Assembly (NCBI GenBank): GCA_958295665.1
Contig: OY282560.1
Span: 194,062,061-194,126,060, forward strand
Reading direction: 5' to 3'
From: Tipula vernalis
Taxonomy: Eukaryota; Arthropoda; Insecta; Diptera; Tipulidae
DNA length: 64,000 nt
The translations under genes were made by a program, and so were the position numbers. Below the pieces are notes generated by a model. It searched no databases, was not told the DNA's origin, and worked only from the letters and a program-made list of their open reading frames with translations. Below, piece by piece: positions 1-11,625 of this stretch. Position 1 is the first letter of the stretch; each line of letters opens with the position of its first letter.

Positions 1-117
1 TTTACCCTGGGATACTTCAAGTGAAAATTACTAACTTTAGTTGAAAATCATATGTATAACTATAAGAAGAAATAAATTTTGCCAGTTAGGCATCAATCTC
101 ATTTACAAAATAAAATT

Positions 118-835
118 TACATTGAACATCATAGATAAAATAACTGTAAATTATGCAAAATTACCATCGATCTTGTAAAATTTTTTTTTGGTTAGTATAT
201 CGAATTAACAATATATGTGGAAATTTTCAGAATGTTGTCATATGGTTTACTACCACTACTAAGCAATACTATATGTAGTGTGTTATTCAATTTGCATTGA
301 ACATCTAAGATAAAATAACCACCATCAATCTTATAATGTTTTTTGGTTAGCGTATCGGATTATCAATATATGCAAATTTTCAGAAGGTTGTCTTGGGATT
401 TACTACCCTTACTAAGCAATACTATATGTAGTGTGTTATTCAATTTACATTGAACTGTAAATTATGCAAACTTACCATCGATCTCATAATGTTGTTTTGG
501 TTAGTGTATCGAATTAACAATATACATATATGTAGAAATTTTAAGAACGTTATCACAGGGTTTACTACCCCTACTAAGCAATACTAGATGCAATGTGTTA
601 TTCAATTTAAATTGAACATCTTTGATAAAATAACTGTAAATTATGCAAAATCACCATCAATCTTGTAATGTTTTTAGTTAGCGTATCGGATTATCAATAT
701 GTATATGCAAATTTTCAGAAGGTTGTCTTGGGATTTACTACCTCTACTACGCAATACTAAATGTAGTGTGTTATTCAATTTACATTGAACATTTCAGATA
801 AAACAACTGTAAATTATGCAAAATTACACAGTTAA
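118..835. repeat. Diverged tandem repeat, 150-175 bp unit, 4-5 copies
   Basis: The landmark TTTACTACC followed by CTACTAAGCAATACTA recurs at about 246, 399, 561 and 734, which gives spacings of 153, 162 and 173 bp. Each copy also carries GTGTGTTATTCAATTT, GATAAAATAACTGTAAATTATGCAAA-like and GGTTAGTGTATCGAATTA-like segments in the same order. Unequal spacing shows accumulated indels. No coding capacity is visible. Bases 1-117 resemble a partial, more diverged copy. Confidence 0.8.
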
Positions 836-3435
836 TTAAATCGTAAATGCAATTTATTTATTTTGTTATTTAATCTTATTTCTTTTATTTTCTTTATTTA
901 TAATTTAATTATGTTGTGTATGTAGATGATTTAAAACAAACTAAACCATGAGGATTTCAGAGTTAAATAATTTTTAGTTTATCTTAAAGTATAATTAACA
1001 AATTTGTTCAGGATTTTAAAAATATCAGCAGCCAGGAAATTTCAGCAGCCAGCGGTGAAATTGTGTTGTCTTGATTTTATCATCTAAATATACAGGAACC
1101 CTAGGTAGAACATCTAACTAATTAGTGTCTTATCATTTTGATTAAGGTTACTGGTTAATTGTAATTCCTTACAATACAGCGTCCAACACAGATCAAACGT
1201 CTATAATCTTATTGGCAAGTCCGCGAAAATGCTTCATTTATAATAGCAGTTGTGCCAAACTGTAGTTCTAGTTGTGATAGTGACCGGTACGGCGGAAATC
1301 ATTTGAATAAGTAGTTGATACTAACAATATTTATTATCTTAGATCGTCTCCGACCTACTGTTGTCAAGTTTTAAGGAAAATTTAACTTAATAATGATTAC
1401 AATTTAAGAAGTGTACAGAAATCTGACCCAGCAAAATAATAAACTTTATTTCAGAATGCAATTGTTAGAAAATTTGATTTAGGGAATTAGTTAATAATTA
1501 GATTTCGACATTAGTTATTTAAAAATCAATCAATCAATTAAAAACGGCCGTAAGAAGTAAGGTGGTGGGAAATATATAAGAAGTGATTGATCTCTAATTA
1601 ATATTGACTTTAGAATGCCAAGGATAGAAAGCAGTTTTTAGAAAAAATATAACTACTAACAATTGACCGTCAAGGTGCTTGTAACCAGATCTATCTCAAT
1701 CCTATACAAACAATCCTATGCAATCCTTCTAAGTAAATGTAAAAAGGGTGTAAGGTGGGCCCGGCCCACAAATTTACTGAACTAGATAAATTTATAATAG
1801 TAGAAAAGAATGAAAAAACTGTCAAAGCTAGAGATGATGCACGGCTAATAGTTTCCGTAGGTACCAGAACATTATTTAAATTAAAATAACAAATCTTTCA
1901 AAAAAACGAACTGTTAAATTTAGGCAAAAGCGTAAAGTTTGTAACTTCTCTAATAAAAACTAACATATTTAATATTTGTACGAAGTACAACGTTACACCA
2001 TTAAATCAAAGTGCCAATATATCATAAAATTAACAGATACATTTGTTTTGCACGATGTTATTTTTTGTCGCGTACAATTTCTATTGATGATGCAGAGTGA
2101 TATTAGGAGTGAATAAAAAAATTAAAAATCTGTTTTTCAGCTTAAATCTCGATAAAGAAATCTTAAGCAATCAAAATAAAATAATTTAAGAAGAGCAATA
2201 AAAAGAAAAAAATCTTTTCAATTTTTTTTTTTTTAATGCTGCATGATTATATTAAAAACGAAAAAACTGGATGAATATACAAGGATATAATGTAAAGCTT
2301 CATAGAAAGAGGAACGGAAATAAATAAATTGGATAACAACCAAGAACAAAATTTGTAAAGAAAATTATACAACAAAAGGAAAATTATGTTTCCTTTTTCT
2401 TGTGCTTATTATAATAAAATTAAAACTTGTTGAATAAAATCAGGGGACTTTGTTTTTTGTGCTGAAGCACAATTTTATTTGTTGTGCACACGGATTAAAA
2501 GAAAGAGTTTAGGAAATTGACAAAGTTGTTGGACATTTATGTATCGGTGTCTGTAAGTTCAGAAAGACTGAGTTTATTTAGTGGAGTTTTTTATAAATTG
2601 ACCAAGTCTATATTTTATGGACAAATAAAAGCTTATATCAAAAGTTTTTCGAATACCGAAACCGTTACCATGACATAAATAAAATATACAATTATGCTTC
2701 ATCATAAAACTTGAGTACATACATTTTAATATTTAAAAACCTCCTTGAAAAATAATGAAATCAAATTTAAACCGTACAAACTCACACCATCGTTTGGCAA
2801 AAAGAACAAATCCCATTTTACTTGTATATGGTTAAACAAAAAAATGTTTTTTCAATTACATGAATTTTATTTCATACATTTTAACGTCGGTTATTAAAAT
2901 ACCTAGCTATTTTACGAAAGAGTATTAACATTGTTTCTTGTTTTGTGTGCGCTGTACAGTATAACAATGATTTTACGACTACGTACGATTTAAGAGGAAG
3001 GAAATATATTAGTTAAGATTTAAAACTCGAAATTTTTTGTATTTTTTGTAAAGAAAGAAATTTGATTCTTCATTCTTGCAAAATTTAATTTAGTACCAGC
3101 ACAGGTAACATTCTAATATCAAATACAAAATATTTTGGAAGTAAAATGACAAAAATAGAAATAGATGTACAATTTCTTTATTTAAACGGTCTAACACAGT
3201 TGACGAAGGGTTACATTATTAGAAAAAAAAAAAAGTGAAGCCGTTTTAACTTATTTCAAAAAATATTCAAACACAATTATAAGAAAACGTGTAAAGACAT
3301 AAATAAATCTAAAACGCGCCCACGGTTTGTTAAATAGGATCAAGTAGCAGTTTGAATATTCTATAGGGTACAGTGAACAATAACTTAAACTCGTGTTTTT
3401 CGTATTTTTTGCGATGATTTCATAAAGTGATCGGC
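836..3435. other. AT-rich non-coding stretch
   Basis: No coding segment, RNA gene or clear repeat array is recognised in these 2.6 kb. The sequence has A/T homopolymers and scattered short palindromes only. It lies downstream of the last visible Rim exon in the Rim reading direction, so it may be Rim intron, but that is inference. Confidence 0.4.
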
Positions 3436-3439
3436 TCGA

Positions 3440-4655
3440 TAGTTGAGATGTGAAAGAAGCCGCTACAACACCAAAAGATGACGAAGTAGAAGAAATTGAA
3501 GAGGTGGAAGAAGATGTGGCCGTCAAAATTCAGAAAATAAATTACTAAAAGCTGAAGAAAGTAAAAGTAAGAAAGAACATGTGAATATAGTATTTATTGA
3601 ACACGTTGACGCAGGTAAATCAACTGTTGGTGCCAAATTATTTCACTTACTGATATGGTTGATAAGCTGACACTAGAGAAATTTAAACGAGATACTAGAG
3701 AAAAATCACGTGAAAGTTGGTATCTCTCAGGGGCATTCGATACAAATTAAGAAGGACGTGACAAAGGCAAAACCGTACAAGTAGGTCACTGTTATTTTGA
3801 AACGGATAAAATACATTTCACGGTTTTAGACGCCCCGAGGCATAAAAGTTTCGTACCGAATATGGTTGATGGTGCAGCACAAGCTGATTTAGCCGCATTA
3901 GTAATATCTGTACTCAAAGGTGAATTTGAAACTGGATTTGAACGTGGCGGACAAACACGGGAACATGCAATGTTATCAAATAGAGCCGGCGTAAAACATT
4001 AAGTAGTTTTAGTTAATAAAATGGATGATACTACAATGAATTGGGATGAAATTAGGTACAACGAATACAAGGATAAAATTTTACCTTACCTTAAAAAATT
4101 AGGATCCAACAAAAGGCTTAACATTTATGCCTTGCTCTGGTCTAATTTGATTAGGATTAAAACAACCTGTTGAAAACAATTTATGTCCTTGGTATTCCGG
4201 TCCTCCTTTTATACCGTTTGTCGATGAAGTAGCATCATTAAATAGAAAAACAGAACGTCCATTTATAATGCCAATAGTGGACAAGTACAAGGATATGGGT
4301 ACTGTATGTATGGGAAAAGTTGAATCGGGCGAAGCTAAGAAGGGGCAAAACTTATTGGTGATGCCAAATAGCACGCAAGTTGCCGTCGGTCAAATTTGGT
4401 CAGATGATGTTGAATTAACCTCTGTGTGTCCCGGCGAAAATGTTAAAATTAAACTAAAGGGTATAGAAGAGGAAGATGTATCACCTTGATTTGTCTTATG
4501 TGATGCATCAAATCCAATTAAAACCAGCAAAATATTTGATGGGCACAGATTTTCATTTTATAACATAAATCAATTATATGTGCTGGATACTCCGCCGTTA
4601 TGCACATTCATTGTGCAGCCGAAGAAATCACTGTGAAAGCACTTAATGGATAATC
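3440..4655 (+). pseudogene. eRF3 (GSPT1/Sup35) retropseudogene, truncated
   Basis: Translation in the plus direction follows eukaryotic release factor 3, the GTPase partner of eRF1 in translation termination. An acidic pre-G-domain stretch (about 3475-3520) leads into the P-loop at about 3596-3630, read as EHVDAGKST where the family has GHVDAGKST. Then come the switch region DKGKTVQVG, the G3-like LDAPRHKSF (family DAPGHKSF), NKMDD (G4) at about 4015-4030, and domain-2 sequence MPIVDKYKDMGTV near 4268. Frameshifts and stops occur at about 3660, 3750, 4000, 4110 and 4487. After another frameshift, domain-3 sequence GYSAVMHIHCAAEEI runs to about 4650. No introns are seen, so it is probably a processed copy. 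The C-terminal end is lost where gypsy sequence begins. It cannot make a functional protein. Confidence 0.88.
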
Positions 4656-4659
4656 GTGA

Positions 4660-5266
4660 TTAAAACCCGATCGCGATCTTGAAACCCGTGGGGTTATTGC
4701 AAAATAAGGCAGCAGATTGGGTTTCTCCCTTAGTAATTGTAAAAAAAAAAAAAAAATATAACATTAAAACTCTGTTTAGATCCGAAATGAAGTAATTAAT
4801 TATTAATGATATTTTAGCGAAATTAGCTAACAACAAATATTTTAGCGTTCTGGACTTAAAGGATGGTTATTGGCAAGTTGAACTAGCTGAAGACTCATCT
4901 AGATTATGTACATTTGGCACCCCGTATGGGTGTTACAGATTTTTAAGGCTTCCTTTTGGCATAAAAAGTGCTCCAGAAATTTTTCAAAATTTAAATGAAG
5001 AAAATTTTTCTGACATTGAAGGCGTAATTATATATATATATACATATATGGGTGACATCTTAATTACCCCGAGTTCGCTAGAAGAACATTATAAAATTAA
5101 GCTACATGTTATCAATAGATCATTATAATGTAATATTAGGTTCAATAAAGATAAATTACAGTATAGAGTCCAAACAGTAAAATATTTAGGCCATATCATT
5201 TGTACTGAAACCGGAGTGCGGTTCGATGAAAGTAGAATGAAAGCTATTGAAAATATGGGTTTCCCT
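4660..5266 (+). mobile_element. Ty3/gypsy-like pol relic, reverse transcriptase part, upstream half
   Basis: Plus-strand reading frames follow the Ty3/gypsy reverse transcriptase: GVIAK and ADWVSPLVIVKK (about 4690-4760), LCLDPK just after a poly-A slip, FSVLDLKDGYWQV (4842-4880, catalytic Asp in LDLKDGYWQ), FGTPYGCYRFLRLPFGIKSAPE (4915-4980) and KYLGHIIC (about 5190). The catalytic YxDD box is damaged to YMGD and is preceded by a TA-rich microsatellite at about 5028-5050. Frameshifts lie near 4705, 4775 and 5130. The relic is cut at 5266 by a DNA transposon and resumes at 8344. Dead copy. Confidence 0.85.
5263..5266. repeat. Target site duplication CCCT, left copy
   Basis: CCCT immediately precedes the CACGGTG end of the inserted transposon and recurs immediately after its right end at 8344-8347. 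Removing the transposon and one CCCT rejoins the gypsy reading frame as GFP followed by KNK, the expected spacing in this family. This supports a 4-bp duplication. Confidence 0.85.
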
Positions 5267-5680
5267 CACGGTGCTCTGGAGTCGGTTTAAAAAAAAAGTG
5301 CGGTGTCTCCGAAATTCGCCCAACGTTTGGACACCTAAAAAGGCGTGCTTTCAGCCGCTACAGAAAAAAATCGGCTCGGCGCTTTGTTTTTTAGGACGAA
5401 AATACGAAAAATAATATGGCTGGAGAAGATAACGCCCTTTCATGTGTGATGTTGATTCTGGATATATAAACAGGGTGTCATATACATTCGCATTGGTTCA
5501 TAGTTCATACACAGTATAATGGTAGAAATAGGGTGTTCAAGAAGTGTACGGCAAACGTTGTCACTCATAAAAGCATTATTTATTATTATTATTAAAAGCA
5601 TAAAAACACAACAGAAAAAATGAAAATTTAGAGAGGTTTGTAAGATCCGTTTACGGCTACCTCGAGGCCCTTGTCTAGAC
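5267..5680 (+). repeat. Left long TIR of the Chapaev-like transposon
   Basis: It matches the reverse complement of about 7965-8343 with scattered substitutions and small indels, for example extra T residues after the CTCCGAAAT segment and in the T-run near 5390. The similarity continues to the CTCGAG near 5665. Confidence 0.85.
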
Positions 5681-5711
5681 AAGAAAGAAACAAAAAACAA
5701 TAGCACACATA

Positions 5712-7719
5712 TCATAAATGAAAACTATTATATTCGCATACAGCTCGCAATAATTTGAATGAATAGTCAGGATGATTTTTTAGTACTTTGTGACGATTCC
5801 AAGTCTTACTAAAATCTGCATGGGTCGATTCGACAGCTTGTTCGCTATAAAACCCTAGTCCTCTTTTGGTTTCGGAACAAAAATCTACTACATGGTATAG
5901 TATGTCATGAATTTTTGGTGTCACAGGTATCTCGAGTGCTTGATAACTAACCTTGAAATCTTCAATATATCTCTTGAAATTGGGGTCTAATTTCAATGAG
6001 AAGCAAGAATCGACAACTTTCTTCAATTTTTTAAATGTCTCCACATACTTGACACAGCAAAGACATTTCATGGCATCTAAAATATCCACCTTATCGAGCA
6101 AGACCTTACACGTATTTCCTTCAAATGTTGGACTACCATAGGTACACTTCCGGTCCACGTGGCACTCCCGGGCCCATTTTAGGCTGACTTCTTCGTTCTC
6201 CAACATCATATGGTGGAAGAGGGTATTTACTGCTCCCAACAGTAAATGCAATTCTGGAGGTGGGATTATGTCGATGATCCACTTATTTTCTTCTACATTG
6301 AAAAGAGGTGGATGTGTGCAATTATCAAATAACTTTGCTGACTTTCTAAGTCCTCCTTCTGAACGCCACTTTTCGCATTTGGCGCGACAATCATTGATCG
6401 TTCTGTAATTGCCCGAGTTGATGAAGTTTTTTTGGGGAGCATCGCACCATGTGCAAGGATGTGCACTTGAGTTACTCATAAGACCCGAAATAATATTGGC
6501 CAGCTTCAAATCCGTTGCAACTGTTCCAAGAAAGGAATTTATATCTAATGCTGACCATATAAGCGAGACATTATGGTAATTTTCCTGAGTGTTAGGGGCT
6601 AAACAAAGAATAAATAATCGTTTCACCCCAGATTCGAGGAATTTTTCAGAATATCTTGTACTTGGAAGCTTTCCTTGAGGTGCCATGGGCGGTTCATCGT
6701 TCGATGACTGGATGGAAAGAATAAATTTTAGAAAACCACCCCCACCGTCAATTCCGAATTTGAGTTGTACATTGGAAACTTGTCGTTGCTCTATTACATC
6801 TTGAATGAAACTTCGCAGATTCTTGCAAATGACGACAAACTCTGGAGAATTGATAGATTTTTCACCATTAGTTGTGACAAATGCAAATACGCGTGGCACA
6901 AAATACTCGTCAAACCGATGATTACTTTCTGATATTTTTTTTTGGATAATTGGGTTCTATTATTCCTGGTGTGTTGGTTTCTGCACGGATGAAAGCAGCA
7001 ATTCTCAACACTTTTCTGGTACTTAATCCATATCAGTTTGCATTTGCCGCAGGGAATTTGCCGAAATCGATGGTACCTGCGAATTCCCTGTTCCTCAAAC
7101 AATATTCACGGTCAATGGTTTCCCGTGATGCTGCGAGAGGGATATTAACCCTTCGTCACGCGAGTGTGAGCCTTCTCATCCACACGAATTTGTAGCTATC
7201 TTATCTTTCAATAAGCGAGTTGATATACGCTCTTTTTGTTTCGAATTGAGCCCTAATTTTACAAGTTCATGCTATTTAACAAGTTCATGCTATTGCACAC
7301 GTGACTAATTCCTCTGGCCAATAATCCTAAACATTTACCACAACGTTTGATAACTGCTTTTTTTTATTTTCAGAAACCTTAGAGGCCTTTCCGCATTTTG
7401 TCTTTTTTCTCTCCTGGCGATTTTTATTTACGACGACTGGTGTCAAATTTCGCGAGAAATTTGGTACCACAGGGCCGGTAACTAACACACAAAGATAACA
7501 TTGGCACTGGTCTCCTTTCCTAACAGATCTTGTGCTGTACTTCACAGACAGAAATTTTCCAATTTCTGAGAATTCACATCTTTTATCTTCTTTCAATGAC
7601 TTGCCCAGGCGTAGATTAAAAGCTGGGCACAGTACAACTGGCACTCTCGTATCACATTCATCAAAACCCGAGATTACTTCCATCAAGTTTGATTTCACTT
7701 TTCCTTGAATGATCACCAT
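5712..7719 (-). pseudogene. Chapaev/RAG1-like transposase relic
   Basis: Three minus-strand segments read in order. At 7719-7327 lies an N-terminal 130-aa segment with a CQCYLC cysteine motif, like the zinc-binding N-termini of such transposases. A middle segment at about 7195-6940 changes frame near 7050-6940. A long 395-codon segment lies at 6899-5712. In the long segment a likely catalytic Asp sits in KFGIDGGGG (residue 51), another Asp lies in ATDLKLAN (130), HPCTWC forms a CxxC pair (149/152), and a Glu-bearing stretch SEQAVESTH (about 353-357) precedes a basic WNRHK. I infer these to be DDE residues; the assignment of the second Asp and the Glu is tentative. Stops between 7327 and 7195, unless intronic, and the frameshifts make it inactive. 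Confidence 0.68.
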
Positions 7720-7964
7720 TTTTTTTGATTTTTTTCCACAACACAGACATATTTTGAAACGGTTTTCTTCGTGATTTCCACGCTTTTTATAATCCGGTTA
7801 AAACATATCGAAAATGGAAAAATCAGCGATTTCAGATTATTGTTTAGTCGTTAGTGCCTACCGGAATACTAAACGTAAAACAATGGAATACTAAATGTAA
7901 ACATTGAATCTTGGCTCTCTTTCTCTCATTAAAAACCAAAACATGCCAATTTTCTTTATAATTA

Positions 7965-8343
7965 TCTCGAGGCGGTGTAGGTACGGGTCTTACGAACGTC
8001 TAAAATCTTTATTATTTTTGTTGTGTTTTTACGCTTTTAGGAATCACATCCATTGCCAAACCCTTCTCGGAAACCCTAAATCTATCATTATATATGTGTA
8101 TGAACCTATTCGAATGTATATGACACCCTGTATATATATTTCCAGAATCATCATCACACATGAAAAGGCGTTATCTTCTCCAGGCATATTATTTTTCGTA
8201 TTTTCTTCCTAGAAAAAAAAAAACGCCGAGCCGATTTTTTTCTGTAGCGGCTGAAAGTACTCCTTTTTAGGTGTCCAAACGTTGGGCGAAAAAATTTCGG
8301 AGACACCGCACTTTTTTTTTTAAACCGACTCCACAGCACCGTG
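7965..8343 (-). repeat. Right long TIR of the Chapaev-like transposon
   Basis: Reverse complement of 5267-5680 with moderate divergence. It ends CACCGTG at 8337-8343 and is followed by CCCT. It keeps the A/T runs and the segment AGCCGCTACAGAAAAAAATC in inverted form. Confidence 0.85.
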
Positions 8344-8640
8344 CCCTAAGAATAAACAGAGCGCACAAAAATTGTTGAGATTCTCGAATTATATAAGAAA
8401 AAAGAGAATTAACGAAAAAGAATGTAGAATTTTTATTGTTAGACATTCATGTTAAATGCTTAGATGAAATAAAACATAAGATTCAAAATGCACCGTCACT
8501 TCGACCATTCGATCCCACTAAACAAATAACAATACAATGTAACGCATCCAAATAAGGACTTGGATATTGTTTGATTCATGGATCAAATGGGCAAATAAAT
8601 AAGAGGAAAAAAGCAATACTAATTTTTTTAACCAACACAA
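8344..8640 (+). mobile_element. Ty3/gypsy-like pol relic, downstream half (RT end and RNase H start)
   Basis: The reading resumes with PKNKQSAQKLLRFSNYIRK, the usual gypsy connection after the YLGH box. After a deletion and stops, FDPTKQITIQCNASK at about 8508-8552 matches the start of the RNase H region, where the family has DASK and this copy has NASK. Similarity fades after about 8640. It is the continuation of the fragment at 4660-5266. Confidence 0.72.
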
Positions 8641-9770
8641 GCTAGAACTAAACTCAGATATCCGATGTTTTATTTGGTATGTCCTCCTTAAATATTTTCC
8701 TCTTTGGTCGCTTCCCTACGATAAAATTACTCTTCATTTCCTCCATTCAATTCGTTTTCTACTGTAAAAAGTTCGAATTCTAAAACTTGTTACTCGAAAC
8801 TGCCGGTAAAATGCTGCCAGAATATAAGAGCATCTTTAAGAACTTCTCGTCATATTTGATTAATTTTAGGCGTGTTTTAGAGTTCTGGTCTGCACTAGAT
8901 CACGATTTATTCGGATAAAGTAGCAAAAAATAAATCAAACGAAATGCATTTTTTGAATTAAATAAAATAAATCTAAAGTTTTACAATATTTACACGAAAT
9001 ATAATACAATTTTAGCTAAACTTAAAAGAGCAAAAATTAACGGTACAATTTTAATTCTGTATTTGTCATGTTGTGATTTGCATTTATGTGATTTGTCAAT
9101 GGCTATTGCAGGAAAGAAATTTATTTGAAGTTTCCCGTGTTTTAAAAGTCGATTTTTTTCATATTTCTCACGGGAAACTTAAACCAAAAACTATATAAAA
9201 TACTGAGACGTCTCATGAACACTTATTTTGGGAATATAAAACAACAGCAGCAACAATTGGAAATTACAGCAGAACCGTAATAATTTTATTTTCTTACTCT
9301 CTTCAAATCAGACTCTCTGTTGTTAATTTGAGACAGAGCTCTCTGTTGTTTTGTGTGAGTTGTACATACAAACAAAATGTGTGATTCTTTGCTACAAACA
9401 AATAAAAAACTTTATGCTAGTTAGAAAATAAACGCTTCTTGGATGGTTCCCTAATTAGTTGATCCTATTTGTTTTGAATTTTCTAAATATACAATTTATA
9501 TAAGCGCTTCGATCAATTTTTCAGTCATAAGTAGATTTTTTAAATATTAATATAGTAATAATTCACTTATTGCATACTTATGTAACGCAATAATTCTTAT
9601 AATGCAACTACATATGTAACGCATTACTTTCGTATACCTATTTTGCAAAACGCAAGAAATTTTTTTTGTTTTGTTATTTTCTTTTCGCTACCATGTTTTG
9701 AATTAGAAACTAGGACATAGATAGATTAATCGATTAATCGAAAATTGATTCTCTCAAATAAATTGTGAAC
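8641..9770. other. AT-rich non-coding stretch
   Basis: No coding region or array is recognised. A paired TTTCCCGTG (9132-9140) and CACGGGAAA (9169-9177) forms a small inverted repeat. GTAACGCAATAATTC and GTAACGCATTAC recur near 9582 and 9618. Confidence 0.4.
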
Positions 9771-9774
9771 CGAT

Positions 9775-10280
9775 TTAGTGAAATTTGATTTGTGCAATGG
9801 AAATTGGACTCTATAACGATTGTTGGATGAAGATCTGCATTATGGCCAAAGAGGATAGAACTTCGCTATTTCGTAACCGATTTTAGTGAAATTTGACATT
9901 TGCATGTAAAATGGGTTTGTAAATGATTTTAGTTCAAGTTCTGGAAATAGATTTTTCCTAACCCACCCATTTCAGTAAAAATTTGCGCGATCGAAATGGG
10001 ATTCTAAAATGAGTTTTGGATAAAGTTCTGTAATATGGCCAAGAAGGTTGGAACTTGACTATTCCATAACCGATAATAGTTCAATTTGACATGTGCGCTG
10101 GAAATGGGATTTTAACACGTTTTTTAGATGAAGTTCTGGAATATGGCCAAGTTGGATGAAACCTGGATATTTTTTAACAGATATTAGTAAAATTTAAGAT
10201 GTGCGCTGGTAATTCTAAAATTATTTTAAAATGAAGTGTTGGAATATGGATGAAACTTGGCTATTTTTTAACGGATTTTG
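9775..10280 (+). repeat. Degenerate minisatellite, about 90-130 bp unit, forward orientation
   Basis: A motif recurs four to five times: GAAGTTCTGGAATATGGCCA, then a GGATGAAACTTGGCTATTT-like part, then a TTAACCGATTTTAGTGAAA-like part, then TGTGCNNTGGAAATGGGATT. Copies start near 9828, 10023, 10130 and 10230. The same motif lies in the opposite orientation at 11100-11600 and 17540-17890. No coding capacity is seen. Confidence 0.7.
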
Positions 10281-10285
10281 AGGAG

Positions 10286-10800
10286 ATTCCAAACTATGAT
10301 CATACCATTGTACCATCCTACCATCATACCATCATATATTCATACTATCATACGATCATACCATCATACCGTTTTACTAACATACCATTATAACATCATA
10401 AAAGTTTTACACTTCAAATTGATCCTTTTACACTTCAAACTGAACTTTAAACATTTCAAATTCGACCTTTTATATTCCAATTTGAACCTTTAACATTTCA
10501 AATTAAACCCTTCACAAATTGTATGAATGGCCAATTAGGATGGAGCTTGGCTATTTCTTAACCGATTATGATAAAAATTTGACATGTGCGTTTGAAATGG
10601 GATTCTAGGATAGATTTTGGATAAAATTCTGTAATTTGGTCAGTAATTATGATGAGTTTTGACGTTTCCAACGAATAAAAGGAAATGTGACCCAAAAGTT
10701 ATTTTTAGACGAGATTGTGAGAAATACGTCAATATGGCTTCTATAATGTTGTCTATTTAGGTTTCCGTGAATCATGAAGCTATTAAGGTTTCTTTAAGAC
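10286..10800 (+). repeat. Dispersed direct repeat, copy 1
   Basis: This segment contains an ACCATCATACC-rich part, then TTTTACACTTCAAATTGATC, TTAGGATGGAGCTTGGCTAT and GAAATACGTCAATATGG. It aligns in the same order and orientation with 16846-17305. An internal part at about 10440-10500 (TTTCAAATT/TTTATATTCC variants) is shorter in the second copy. The two copies lie on either side of the BEL/Pao relic. Confidence 0.82.
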
Positions 10801-10883
10801 TAATAAGTTTTGAAAAATGGCCAATCGTGATCTAACTTGGCTATTTTTTTAACAGATTTTTGCTCTAATTCACAGCAGATAAG

Positions 10884-10976
10884 CCTCAACAGCCGCCTCT
10901 TCCACAGCAACCTCAACAGACAACAGCTTTTATGATATTGTCTGTTGACATTTTGTGAATTTGGCGGCTGTTGAGG
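10884..10976. repeat. Nested foldback (hairpin) motif
   Basis: CCTCAACAGCCGCC (10884-10897) is perfectly inverted as GGCGGCTGTTGAGG (10963-10976). Inside it, TCAACAGACA (10913-10922) is inverted as TGTCTGTTGA (10939-10948). Together they would form a two-stage hairpin at the switch point between forward (left) and reverse (right) minisatellite fields. Confidence 0.75.
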
Positions 10977-11094
10977 TCTCTCCTACTGATATATTTTTTA
11001 TACATCAGCCTGGAAATTTAATCACAATCAAAGGTATATAAAAAAAAGTGTGTAGTGACTTGTGAAACTTACAACGATAGTATAGGGTCTTGGA

Positions 11095-11625
11095 ATTAGA
11101 AAAATCATTTTAGAATCTCATTTCGGTAGTTCATAAAAATCGGTTGAGAAATAGCCAAGTTCTATCCTACTTGGCCATATTTCAGAACTTTATTTAAAAA
11201 TTTTTTGAGGATCCCATTTCCATCGTGCATGTCGAATTCGTTCATAATCGGTTAAAAAAGAACGAGTTTCTTCCTTATTGGCCATACTTCGGAGCTTCTT
11301 CTAAATATCACATTGGAATCCCATTTTCACCGTAAATGCCGAATTTCACTATAATCAGTTGCGAACTAACCGAGTTCCTTCCTAATAGGCTATATTCCAG
11401 AACTTCACCAAGTTCCATCCCACCTGGCCATATTTCTAATTAGCCATGTTTCAGAATTTCACCTAAAAATAATATCATAATACACCCATTCCTATTGCAC
11501 ATGCCGAATTTTATCGCGGTCGGTTAAGAAATAACCAACTTTTATCCTACTTGGCCATATTCCAGAATTTCATCTAAAAATCATTTTAGAATTCCACATT
11601 TAGCCAGTATCGTATTCAAATGAAT
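11095..11625 (-). repeat. Degenerate minisatellite, reverse orientation
   Basis: The field shows TTGGCCATATTNCAGAACTT, AAATAGCCAAGTTCTATCCT and CATGCCGAATTTNATNNNAATC motifs repeated about five times. They are the reverse complement of the motifs at 9775-10280. Confidence 0.7.

Larger units (their letters stand above)
5267..8343. mobile_element. DNA transposon, 3,077 bp, CAC...GTG termini, Chapaev/RAG1-like
   Basis: The ends are inverted copies: the left starts CACGGTGCTCTGGAGTCGG and the right, reverse-complemented, starts CACGGTGCTGTGGAGTCGG. The inverted repeats run about 380-410 bp each (5267-5680 and 7965-8343). It is flanked by CCCT on both sides. Minus-strand coding relics fill 5712-7719. 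A 4-bp duplication plus CAC termini is the pattern reported for Chapaev elements of the CMC group. Transib and RAG-like elements also have CAC ends but a 5-bp duplication, so Chapaev-like is preferred without certainty. It is inserted in, and so younger than, the gypsy relic. Confidence 0.82.

Noticed and set aside
3251..3526. Ser/Thr-rich 91-codon minus-strand frame
   Set aside because: It is the antisense of the acidic Glu/Asp-rich part of the eRF3 retrocopy.
3596..4655. Functional eRF3 gene
   Set aside because: Multiple stops and frameshifts, a changed P-loop and G3 residue, no introns and a lost C-terminus.
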